From positions 1-17,871 of the forward strand of contig CBDTTW010000048.1 of NCBI GenBank assembly GCA_965363675.1: DNA of 17,871 bases, written 5' to 3'. Below, in pieces: positions 1 to 6,339 of this stretch. Position numbers and translations under genes: made by a program. Origin of the DNA: CBDTTW01 sp965363675. GTDB taxonomy: Bacteria; Bacteroidota; Rhodothermia; Rhodothermales; DASSAV01. Position 1 is the first letter of the stretch, and the number at the start of each line of letters is the position of its first letter. The notes under the pieces are model-generated. The model did not search any database and was not told the origin of the DNA. It was given only the letters and a program-made list of their open reading frames with translations.

Positions 1-727
1 GGCGGTCGGCCAGGCGCAGCACGGTGCGGTCGGGCTCGGGCGTAGCCCCGATAACGAGCTGCGTGCTCTGGCCGCCGGGCGCGAACAACGGCGCCCGCCG
101 CGAGGCTTTCCGCTCGGCGGCGCTCTCGGCGATGCGCGCTTGGAGCAAGCCCATCGGCGCCAGCGCCGAGGCATGGTCCTTCTCGGGCGCTACTTTCTTC
201 AGCTCCGGCTCGGACGCGATTTCAAGGTTGACGCTCAGCCGGTCGGCGTAGAGGCCCGCCTGCTCCAGCAGTTCGGGGCTGCTGCCGGGGATCACCTTCA
301 GATGGATGTAGCCGCCGAAGCGATGCGTCAGGCGCAGCGTGCGCGCCACGCGCACCAGGCGCTCGGTGGTGTAGTCGGCGCTGCGGAAGATGCCCGAACT
401 CAGGAAGAGCCCCTCGATGTAGTTGCGCCGGTAGAACCCGAGCGTCAGTTCCACGACCTCCTCGACGGTGAAGGCGCGGCGCCGGACATCGTTGCTGCGG
501 CGGCTGACGCAGTACGCGCAGTCGTAGAGGCAGTGGTTCGTAAAGAGTATCTTAAGCAGCGAGACGCAGCGGCCGTCCTCGGTGAACGAGTGGCAGATGC
601 CCAGGGGACTGCCGCCGCCGAGTCCACCGGCCTGGGGAGTGCGGCGGCTGCCGCTCGAAGCGCACGAAACGTCGTATTTGGCTGCGCCTGCCAGCACTTC
701 CAGCTTCTCGATGATCGCCTGCCGCAT
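1..727 (-). CDS. Putative DNA modification/repair radical SAM protein (partial, C-terminus off the left edge)
   Basis: The first 242 codons are visible, read from an ATG at 727 that directly follows an in-frame TGA. The N-terminus (KLEVLAGAAKYDVSC, then CHSFTEDGRCVSLLKIL) leads into a radical SAM cluster motif, C66-LYD-C70-AY-C73, which would bind a 4Fe-4S cluster and S-adenosylmethionine. The downstream segments GLFLSSGIF (about 100-108), GGYIHLKVIPG and RLSVNLEIASE look like the strands of a radical SAM barrel. From memory this matches the family annotated 'putative DNA modification/repair radical SAM protein' (TIGR03916), whose members are about 400 aa, so roughly 40% lies outside the window. 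That family is often next to a uracil-DNA-glycosylase-like partner, which cannot be checked here. Substrate and reaction are unknown. It is divergent from pabB, with an AT-rich spacer between. Family call is confident; role is not. Confidence 0.88.
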   Translation of the reverse strand, partial: MRQAIIEKLEVLAGAAKYDVSCASSGSRRTPQAGGLGGGSPLGICHSFTEDGRCVSLLKILFTNHCLYDCAYCVSRRSNDVRRRAFTVEEVVELTLGFYRRNYIEGLFLSSGIFRSADYTTERLVRVARTLRLTHRFGGYIHLKVIPGSSPELLEQAGLYADRLSVNLEIASEPELKKVAPEKDHASALAPMGLLQARIAESAAERKASRRAPLFAPGGQSTQLVIGATPEPDRTVLRLADR

Positions 728-746
728 GCCGCTTCACCGGGTCAAA

Positions 747-768
747 ATGTTAATCATGTATTAAACAT
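747..768. promoter_or_regulatory. Inverted repeat in the divergent radical SAM/pabB promoter region
   Basis: TTAAT (750-754) and ATTAA (760-764) are perfect inverted arms around CATGT. The symmetry extends imperfectly outward to ATGTT on the left and AACAT on the right. This is the AT-richest stretch on this side of the window and lies 20-40 bases upstream of the radical SAM start. It looks like an operator, or an operator overlapping a promoter. The regulator is unknown. Confidence 0.4.
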
Positions 769-839
769 ATATCAATATTTCCCCGGGATCAAGCGGTTCC
801 TGGGTATTCACCTCATTATGCTGCGCCTCGACGCCGATC

Positions 840-2021
840 ATGCTTGAAACGCCCGACCGCGCCCTACTCGACGCCGACGGCGCCGTGCTGCTGGGCGCAG
901 GCTTCGGCGGCGGCGAGGGGCTGCTGTTTGCCGCGCCGCGCGCGCAGATCGTCGCCTGGGAGGCCGCCGAGGTGGCCGGCGCGCTCGCCGAGGCCGACGC
1001 GGTCTTGAAGGCGGGGGGCCACGCCGCCGGTTGGCTCGCCTACGAAGCGGGCGCGGCGCTCGCCGGAGAGGCGCCGCCGGGGCGGGGGCGGCAGCCGCTC
1101 GTGTGGCTCGGCGTGTACGACGCGCCGCGCAGGCTGGGGCCGGCGGCCTACGAAGCGCTGCTGGAAGGCGCCGGGGAGACCCCGGCGGCGGCCGGGCCTG
1201 CCGTCCTCGCCGAAAGCCGGGCGGCCTACCGCGAATGCGTGGGGCGCGTGCGCGCGCACATCCGCGAGGGCGACGTGTACCAGGTGAACTATACCCTCCG
1301 CCTGCGCTTCGAGGCCGAGGGCGATCCGGCGGCGTGGTTCCGGCGGCTGCGGCGTCGGCAGCGCGCGCCCTACGAGGCGTTCGTGCGGCAGGGCGGCGCC
1401 GCCGTGCTGAGCTTTTCGCCCGAGCTGTTCTTCCGCGCCGAAGGCGGCCTTCTCACGGCGCGCCCGATGAAGGGCACCAGCCCGCGCGGCGCCGACGCGG
1501 CCGAGGACGCGCGGCTGGCCCGGCGCCTCGCCGCCGACCCGAAGTCGCAGGCCGAAAACCTGATGATCGTGGATTTGCTGCGCAACGACCTTTCGCGGGT
1601 ATGTCTGCCCGGATCCGTCGAGACGCCCGCGCTCTACACCGTCGAGCCGTATGAAACGCTGTTCCAGATGACCTCGACGGTGCGCGGCCGCCTCGCGCCC
1701 GGCGTGCGCCCCTCCGAGGTGATGGGCGCGCTGTTTCCGTGCGGCTCGGTGACCGGGGCCCCCAAGCGGCGGGCCATGCAGATTATCCGGACGCTGGAGC
1801 CGGAGCCGCGCGGGGTATATTGTGGGGCCGTCGGGTATTGGGCGCCGGACGGGCGCGCGGTGTTCAACGTCGGCATCCGCACGCTTGCCTGGCGCGCGGG
1901 CCGCTTCGAGATGGGCGTCGGCAGCGGCATCGTCTGGGACTCGGACGCCGAGAGCGAGTACGCCGAGTGCCTGCTGAAGGCCCGCTTCGTCACGGAGGCG
2001 CTGGCGCCACCGCTCGCCTGA
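840..2021 (+). CDS. pabB: Aminodeoxychorismate synthase component I (PabB)
   Basis: A 393-aa chorismate-binding enzyme. With ammonia from a PabA glutaminase (not in the window) it makes 4-amino-4-deoxychorismate, the first committed step to p-aminobenzoate and folate. The chorismate-binding domain fills about residues 125-385. Landmarks are GDVYQVNYT (144-152), SFSPELFF (191-198), RPMKGTSPRG with K211, ENLMIVDLLRNDL (239-251), GSVTGAPK (302-309) and GSGIVWDSDAESEY near the C-terminus. The lysine in PMKGT is the PabB hallmark; anthranilate and isochorismate synthases carry alanine (PIAGT) there. The N-terminal 120 residues are a short, alanine-rich version of the usual PabB N-domain. The ATG at 840 gives full length. 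pabC begins 14 bases after the stop, so the two are almost certainly cotranscribed. Confidence 0.93.
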   Translation: MLETPDRALLDADGAVLLGAGFGGGEGLLFAAPRAQIVAWEAAEVAGALAEADAVLKAGGHAAGWLAYEAGAALAGEAPPGRGRQPLVWLGVYDAPRRLGPAAYEALLEGAGETPAAAGPAVLAESRAAYRECVGRVRAHIREGDVYQVNYTLRLRFEAEGDPAAWFRRLRRRQRAPYEAFVRQGGAAVLSFSPELFFRAEGGLLTARPMKGTSPRGADAAEDARLARRLAADPKSQAENLMIVDLLRNDLSRVCLPGSVETPALYTVEPYETLFQMTSTVRGRLAPGVRPSEVMGALFPCGSVTGAPKRRAMQIIRTLEPEPRGVYCGAVGYWAPDGRAVFNVGIRTLAWRAGRFEMGVGSGIVWDSDAESEYAECLLKARFVTEALAPPLA

Positions 2022-2035
2022 CCCCTGGATTGCGC

Positions 2036-2689
2036 ATGCAACCCCCGTTTGCCCTCATCGAAACGATGCGCGCCGAGGACGGCGTCGTCGCCCTCTGGCC
2101 GCTGCACCGGGCGCGGCTTCTGCGGTCGGCCGAGGCGCTCGGGGCGCCGCTCGACGCGGCGGACCTCGGGCGCCTCGTGGCGGCCGAGACCGCCGGGCTG
2201 CGGGGGCTGCACCGGGTGCGGCTGCTCGTCGGCGCCGACGGCGGCATAGGGCTCACGGTGGGGCCGCTCGGCGCGCCGCCGCCGGGGGTGCTGCGCGTGT
2301 GCGCCTTCCCGGAGCGCGTCGCGTCGTCGGATTTCTGGCTGCGGCACAAAACCACGCGCCGCGAGCGCTACGAGGCGGCCTATGCCGCCGTCCGGGCGCG
2401 CGGCTTCGACGAGGCGCTGTTCGCCAACGAGCGCGGCGAGCTGACCGAAGGCTCGCGGACGAACGTGTACCTGCCGGCCGAGGGGTTGCTGCTCACGCCC
2501 CCGGAGGCGTGCGGGCTGCTGCCCGGCGTCTACCGGCGCCGCCTGCTGGAGGCGGGGCAGGCCCGCGAGGCGGCGGCGCCCGTGGCGGCGCTGCGTCCGG
2601 GCGCGCGCCTGCTCCTGAGCAACGCCGTATGGGGGCTGCGCGAGGCCGTGCTGGCCGAAGGCTTCGGGGAGGAAGCCGCGCCCCGATAA
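2036..2689 (+). CDS. pabC: 4-amino-4-deoxychorismate lyase (PabC), aminotransferase class IV
   Basis: A 217-aa PLP enzyme that splits aminodeoxychorismate into p-aminobenzoate and pyruvate. The probable Schiff-base lysine is K105 in HKTTRRERY, a context typical of PabC domains and of PabB-PabC fusion proteins. FDEALFANERGELTEGSRTN (124-143) and PPEACGLLPGVYR (155-167) are the class IV phosphate-binding and cofactor loops, and LSNAVWGLREA near the C-terminus replaces the usual LxNSVRG. The reading frame is open far upstream inside pabB. I chose the ATG at 2036 because it starts the conserved FALIETMR segment and lies 14 bases beyond the pabB stop. Related organisms often carry the two as one fused protein; here they are separate and adjacent. 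A D-amino-acid or branched-chain aminotransferase is unlikely given the partner. Confidence 0.9.
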   Translation: MQPPFALIETMRAEDGVVALWPLHRARLLRSAEALGAPLDAADLGRLVAAETAGLRGLHRVRLLVGADGGIGLTVGPLGAPPPGVLRVCAFPERVASSDFWLRHKTTRRERYEAAYAAVRARGFDEALFANERGELTEGSRTNVYLPAEGLLLTPPEACGLLPGVYRRRLLEAGQAREAAAPVAALRPGARLLLSNAVWGLREAVLAEGFGEEAAPR

Positions 2690-2726
2690 TGCCGCCGGTC
2701 GCCCTTCCCTCGGCGTCCCCGATGCC

Positions 2727-2735
2727 GTAGCTTGA
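2727..2735 (+). promoter_or_regulatory. Candidate -7 element for the GH10 gene (GTAGCTTGA)
   Basis: GTAGCTTGA lies 54 bases upstream of the GH10 ATG and resembles the Bacteroidota -7 element TAnnTTTG. Near-copies occur before the hydrolase gene (GTAGTTTGA, 7767-7775) and the PPi-PFK gene (GTACCTTGC, 16387-16395). No clear -33 box is visible, so the call rests on recurrence and position. Confidence 0.35.
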
Positions 2736-2788
2736 TCTCGGCAGTCCGGCCTCGGGTCCGGCGTTCGGCGGCGAAACCACACACCCCT

Positions 2789-3877
2789 ATGACACGCTTC
2801 GTTTCTTTCCGGCGCGCCCTTCGCGCGGCGGCGCTGGCGGCCTTCGTGTTCGCCGCCGGCTGCTCGGCGACCCGCTCCACCGAGGAGCCGGCCCCACCGG
2901 CCGCAGCCGCCCCGCCCCTGCGCGAGGCCGCCGCCGCGCGCGGGATGTACGTGGGCGCCGCCGTAGCCAGCGCCTTCCCGACGCTCGACGCGACGGACCC
3001 CGCCTACCGCCCGGCGCTCGGGCGCCACTTCAACATGCTCGTCACCGAGAACGCGCTCAAGTTCGGGCCGCTGCGCCCGGCGCCCGGCGTGTTCAACTTC
3101 GCCACGCCCGACGCCATCGTCGCCTTCGCCGAAGAGCACGGCATGAAGGTGCGCGGCCATACGTTCGTGTGGCATACGCAGATGCCCGCATGGCTCGTCG
3201 AGGGCGGCTACTCCGCCGAGCAGGTGCGCGCCTATCTGCAAGAGCACATCCGGACGGTCGCGGGCCGCTACAAGGGGCGCATCTACGCGTGGGACGTGGT
3301 GAACGAGGCCGTGGAGGAGGACGGCTCGGCGCGCCGGACGTTCTGGCTGGAGAAGCTCGGGCGGGGCTACCTGGAGGAGGCGTTCCGCGCGGCCCACGAG
3401 GCCGACCCGCAGGCGCTGCTTTTCTACAACGACTACGGCACGGAAGGCATCGGCCCCAAGTCCGACTCGGTGTATGCGCTGCTCGCGGACCTCAAGCGCC
3501 GGGGCGTTCCGGTGCACGGCGTAGGCTTCCAGTGCCACTTCGAGGCCGGGCGCGCGCCCAAACAGGCCGACATGGAGGCCAACTTCAAACGCTTCGCGGC
3601 GCTGGGCCTCAAGGTGCACCTCACCGAGGTCGATGTGCGCGTGCGCGTGCCGCAGACAAGCGCCGGGCTGAAGATGCAGACCGACACCTACGCCGACCTG
3701 ACGCGCGCCTGCCTGGCCACGCCCGCCTGCGAGGCCATTGTGATGTGGGGCCTCACCGACCGCTACTCGTGGGTTCCGGGTTTCTTCCAGGGCTACGACA
3801 ACGGCCTGCTCCTCGACCGCGCCTACGCCGCCAAGCCGGCCTACCGGGCGATGTACGATCTCCTCAAAGGTTCATGA
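2789..3877 (+). CDS. Glycoside hydrolase family 10 endo-beta-1,4-xylanase, lipoprotein
   Basis: A 362-aa secreted lipoprotein that should cleave beta-1,4-xylan by the retaining mechanism. The signal peptide (RR then AALAAFVFAAGC) ends in a lipobox with C25 as the lipidated cysteine, followed by a Pro/Ala-rich linker to about residue 44. The GH10 barrel follows without any carbohydrate-binding module. Landmarks are FNMLVTENALKFGPL (81-95), GHTFVWHTQMPAWL (123-136), WDVVNEAV with acid/base E173, FYNDYG (212-217), VGFQCHF (245-251), HLTEVDVR with nucleophile E280, and MWGLTDRYSWVPG (319-331). Both catalytic glutamates are intact. An upstream TTG in frame is possible, but only the ATG at 2789 places the signal peptide at the N-terminus. 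The ATG is preceded directly by CCT. The neighbours are folate genes and a zinc-ribbon gene, not a xylan locus. Confidence 0.93.
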   Translation: MTRFVSFRRALRAAALAAFVFAAGCSATRSTEEPAPPAAAAPPLREAAAARGMYVGAAVASAFPTLDATDPAYRPALGRHFNMLVTENALKFGPLRPAPGVFNFATPDAIVAFAEEHGMKVRGHTFVWHTQMPAWLVEGGYSAEQVRAYLQEHIRTVAGRYKGRIYAWDVVNEAVEEDGSARRTFWLEKLGRGYLEEAFRAAHEADPQALLFYNDYGTEGIGPKSDSVYALLADLKRRGVPVHGVGFQCHFEAGRAPKQADMEANFKRFAALGLKVHLTEVDVRVRVPQTSAGLKMQTDTYADLTRACLATPACEAIVMWGLTDRYSWVPGFFQGYDNGLLLDRAYAAKPAYRAMYDLLKGS

Positions 3878-3913
3878 ACGCCGCTGAACCCGGAGCGCGC
3901 CGGGGCGTTCATG
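3873..3913 (+). terminator. Hairpin overlapping the GH10 stop codon
   Basis: CATGAACGCC (3873-3882) and GGCGTTCATG (3904-3913) are perfect 10-base inverted arms around a 21-base loop that can itself pair (CCGG with CCGG). The GH10 TGA lies inside the left arm. No T-run follows, so it may be a transcript-stabilising 3' hairpin or a weak terminator rather than a classical intrinsic one. Confidence 0.5.
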
Positions 3914-3949
3914 CGCCCGAATGCCCCCCACTCAGCAGGGAGTAAAGCG

Positions 3950-4165
3950 ATGCCGACCTACGCATACCACTGTCAGGATTGCGGCGCCGCCTTCGAGGTG
4001 AAGGCGACGCTTGCCGAGTACGACGCGGGCCTGAAGCCGGCCTGCCCGGAGTGCCGCTCGGAGCGCGCCCGGCGCCATATCGGCGGCGTGCAGTTCGCGC
4101 TCAAGGGCGCCGCCGCTCCGGCCCCCGCGCACGCGGGCGGCGGGTGCTGCGGCCGCCACAACTGA
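3950..4165 (+). CDS. FmdB-family zinc-ribbon protein
   Basis: A 71-aa protein opening with MPTYAYHC and carrying two cysteine pairs, C8-x2-C11 and C32-x2-C35, spaced as in the FmdB / putative regulatory zinc-ribbon family (first described beside the amide regulator FmdB). It should bind one zinc. The C-terminal half is low complexity (Ala/Pro/Gly) and ends in GGGCCGRHN, an extra Cys-Cys-His cluster that could add metal binding; such Cys-rich tails occur in the family. Function is not established for most members. This gene has one of the few plausible Shine-Dalgarno sequences here, GGGAG about 9 bases before the ATG at 3950. An earlier in-frame ATG at 3911 lies within the preceding hairpin and adds no conserved sequence, so it was rejected. 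Confidence 0.85.
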   Translation: MPTYAYHCQDCGAAFEVKATLAEYDAGLKPACPECRSERARRHIGGVQFALKGAAAPAPAHAGGGCCGRHN

Positions 4166-4172
4166 GGCGGCC
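4151..4172. terminator. Bidirectional hairpin between the convergent zinc-ribbon and pseudouridine synthase genes
   Basis: GGCCGCC (4151-4157) and GGCGGCC (4166-4172) are perfect 7-base inverted arms with an 8-base loop. The hairpin spans the last codons and stop of the zinc-ribbon gene and abuts the stop of the minus-strand gene. Its position between convergent genes fits a shared terminator, although there is no T-run on either side. Confidence 0.5.
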
Positions 4173-4826
4173 CTAGAACCGCTCGGGCCGGGCGGCGGCC
4201 TCACGCAGCGCCTCGGGAATAGGGCTGCGGAGGTGCGCGGCTTCGCCGCCGGGCAGCGGCACGCTGACCGAGGCCGCGTGCAGCATCATGCGCGGGTAGT
4301 CGCTCCGGCGGGGGCGCTCGCCGTAGAGCGGGTCGCCGGCGACGGGGCAGCCTATCGAATAAAGATGCACCCGGATCTGGTGGCGGCGCCCGGTGAGCGG
4401 GTACACGTCCAGCCACGAAAGCGCGCCGCAGCGGCGCCGCAGGCGGTAGCGTGTGGCGCTGGCCTTGCCGCCTGCCGCGTCGATGCCCATGCGCCCGGAG
4501 CCGAACTGCCGCAGCGGCGCCTCGATCAGACCTTCGGGGGGCTGCGGCCGCCCAAGGACCAGGGCGGCGTAGCGTTTCTCCACGGCGCCGTGCTCGAAGC
4601 ACAGGCTCAGGTGGCGGTGCATCTCGGGCGTGCGCGCAAACAGCACGACGCCGCTGGTCTCCTTGTCGATCCGGTGGACGGTGTAGAGCGTCTCGCCGCG
4701 CGCCGCTTCCAGGGCAGTCTTGAGGCAGGCTTGCCCCTGCCGCTCCGGAATGACGGCGATGCCGACCGGCTTGTCTACGGCAAGGAACGCCGCATCCTCA
4801 TGCAAAAGGGTAAAGGTTTCGGGCAT
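4173..4826 (-). CDS. RluA-family pseudouridine synthase
   Basis: A 217-aa enzyme that isomerises uridine to pseudouridine in rRNA or tRNA. It has the RluA core without an S4 RNA-binding domain, close in length to E. coli RluA (219 aa). Landmarks are EDAAFLAVDKPVGI (10-23), HRIDKETSGV with catalytic D54 (51-60), VEKRYAALV (about 82-90), LTGRRHQIRVHL (about 150-161) and GDPLYG (about 171-176). I chose the ATG at 4826 because the conserved LLHEDAAFLAVDKP segment begins just after it; an extension to 4964 would run into the symporter gene. It begins 11 bases after the symporter stop on the same strand, so the two are probably one transcript, though I see no functional link. Which RNA position it modifies (RluA-, RluC- or TruC-like) cannot be decided from the sequence. 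Confidence 0.9.
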   Translation of the reverse strand: MPETFTLLHEDAAFLAVDKPVGIAVIPERQGQACLKTALEAARGETLYTVHRIDKETSGVVLFARTPEMHRHLSLCFEHGAVEKRYAALVLGRPQPPEGLIEAPLRQFGSGRMGIDAAGGKASATRYRLRRRCGALSWLDVYPLTGRRHQIRVHLYSIGCPVAGDPLYGERPRRSDYPRMMLHAASVSVPLPGGEAAHLRSPIPEALREAAARPERF

Positions 4827-4837
4827 AGGGGCAGGGT

Positions 4838-6214
4838 TCAGGAGAGGGAGACGCGGCCGGGCCGCTGCTCGAAAAGGGCGCCGCCGACGTAGCCGGCTAA
4901 AGCGGCCCCGAGCGAAAGCAGGTACGGGTACGGCAGCGAGGTCAGGTACGCCCCACCGACCCACGCCGCCACGCCGAGCACGAGGGCGGCAAGCGCGCTG
5001 CGGGGGCCCCCGAAGCGCGTGAACAATCCGAAGAGAAGCACCAGAAACACACCCGCGCTGCCGAAGGCCGACGCTTCCTCGACGAGCGCGAAGACCCCCT
5101 CGGCCGAGATCGCCATGACGTAGGCCACGACGCCGAAGCCCGCCACGGCCAGCCGCGCAATGCGCACCTTGACCCGCTCGGAGGGGGCGGCCAGGAGCGG
5201 CACGATCAGGTTGTGCGAAAGCAGCGAGCCCGCCACCAGCAGGGCGCTATCGACCGTCGAGAGAATGGCCGACACGAGCGCCCCGGCGAACACGGCGTAG
5301 GCCCACCCCGGCAAATGCGCGCGCGCCACGACGGGCAGGATCTGCTCGGGCTCGGCCAGGCCCGGGTGCAGCACCGCCCCCGCCAGCCCCATGGCCACGG
5401 GCAGCATCCCGATGGCGAGGTAGCCGCCCGCCGCGATGAGCGTCGAGCACTGCGCCACCTGCGGCGAGCGCGCCGCGATGACGCGGGCCACCAGCTCGGC
5501 CGAGAGCACCGAGCCGCAAATCGGGATGGCCCACGTTTCGAGCGTTCCGAGCGTGAACGGATCGTCGCCGAGGATCCGGTAGCGCTCCGGGGGGACCTGC
5601 CCGAGCGCCTCGGCGCCGCCGCCCTTCAGGAACAGCGCCCCGACGAGCACGAGGCTGCCGATCAGCACAACGCCCTGGATGAGGTCGGTCCAGGCGTCGG
5701 CCAGCAGCCCGCCGGAGACGGTGTACACGATGACTACGGCCGCCGCAATCGTAATGGCCGGCTCGGGGGTCAGCGTCGAGGAGGCCGAGAGCACCTGCCC
5801 GAAGGCGCGGATCTGCGCGGCGCCCCACAGCACCGACGTAGGGATCATGAGCAGCACCGCCGTCTGCTCGACGCGCGGCGAGTAGCGCCGCCGGAACACG
5901 TCGGCGAGCGTGGTGAGCCGCCGGCGCCAGAGCGGCGCGGCAAACACCAGCCCCATGAGCAGCAGGCAGATGCCGTAGCCGAACGGGTCGGCCGCGCCGC
6001 CGCTGAGCCCCTCGGAGTAAATGGCTCCGGCCGCGCCGATGCACGTCTCGGCCCCGAACCACGTGGCGAACACGGTGAACGTGGTCAGCCCGTAGCCCAG
6101 GCGCCGCCCGGCGACCAGGTAATCCTCTTCCGTCTGGATGCGGCGCGAGACGTAGGCCCCGATGCCGAGCTGCACGGCCACGTAGGCCAGCACGGCGGCA
6201 AGCGTAAGCGTCAT
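4838..6214 (-). CDS. Sodium:solute symporter (SSS family)
   Basis: A 458-aa inner-membrane protein with about 12-13 hydrophobic segments, driving uptake of a solute with sodium. The N-terminal EDYLVAGRRLGYGLTTFTVFATWFGAE (30-56) is the typical TM1 region of the family. YTVSGGLLADAWTDLIQG (164-181) is the conserved TM5 segment, and VSAILSTVDSALLVAGSLLSHN (314-335) is the TM8 segment whose Ser/Thr residues (S319, T320, near D322 and S323) contribute to the second sodium site in characterised members. Length is slightly short for the family but both ends look intact. The substrate is not predictable; SSS members carry proline, pantothenate, sugars, carboxylates and others. It begins the likely symporter-pseudouridine synthase operon and is divergent from the P450 gene, with a good -7 element 35 bases upstream. 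Confidence 0.9.
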   Translation of the reverse strand: MTLTLAAVLAYVAVQLGIGAYVSRRIQTEEDYLVAGRRLGYGLTTFTVFATWFGAETCIGAAGAIYSEGLSGGAADPFGYGICLLLMGLVFAAPLWRRRLTTLADVFRRRYSPRVEQTAVLLMIPTSVLWGAAQIRAFGQVLSASSTLTPEPAITIAAAVVIVYTVSGGLLADAWTDLIQGVVLIGSLVLVGALFLKGGGAEALGQVPPERYRILGDDPFTLGTLETWAIPICGSVLSAELVARVIAARSPQVAQCSTLIAAGGYLAIGMLPVAMGLAGAVLHPGLAEPEQILPVVARAHLPGWAYAVFAGALVSAILSTVDSALLVAGSLLSHNLIVPLLAAPSERVKVRIARLAVAGFGVVAYVMAISAEGVFALVEEASAFGSAGVFLVLLFGLFTRFGGPRSALAALVLGVAAWVGGAYLTSLPYPYLLSLGAALAGYVGGALFEQRPGRVSLS

Positions 6215-6248
6215 GTAGGCGTGGCGGCGCTCGGTTTAAAGTAGGGGG

Positions 6249-6256
6249 CAAATATA
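6249..6256 (-). promoter_or_regulatory. Bacteroidota-type -7 element for the symporter operon
   Basis: On the minus strand the sequence reads TATATTTG, an exact match to the Bacteroidota -7 consensus TAnnTTTG, 35 bases upstream of the symporter ATG. No convincing -33 TTTG is visible at the expected distance. Confidence 0.55.
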
Positions 6257-6258
6257 CC

Positions 6259-6267
6259 TATCTTTTG
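6259..6267 (+). promoter_or_regulatory. Candidate -7 element for the P450 gene
   Basis: TATCTTTTG on the plus strand is one inserted T away from TAnnTTTG. It starts two bases beyond the opposing symporter -7 element, so the two promoters would be back to back and could compete for polymerase. It would give a leader of about 65-70 bases. Confidence 0.4.
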
Positions 6268-6339
6268 GAAGTACGCCTCAGGCGAGGCGCAAATCCGGCC
6301 GGGGAGGCAGGCCGCCTGCTCCGCAACGCAGCGATCCCT

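Noticed and set aside
140..847. A 235-codon plus-strand frame at the left end
   Set aside because: It is antisense to the radical SAM gene, whose CxxxCxxC motif and family N-terminus are convincing.
2732..2788. TTG at 2732 as the start of the GH10 gene
   Set aside because: It would put 19 residues before the signal peptide and would use the promoter-like GTAGCTTGA itself as the start.
1634..3619. A 661-codon minus-strand frame crossing pabB, pabC and GH10
   Set aside because: It crosses three well-supported genes and has no recognisable domain.
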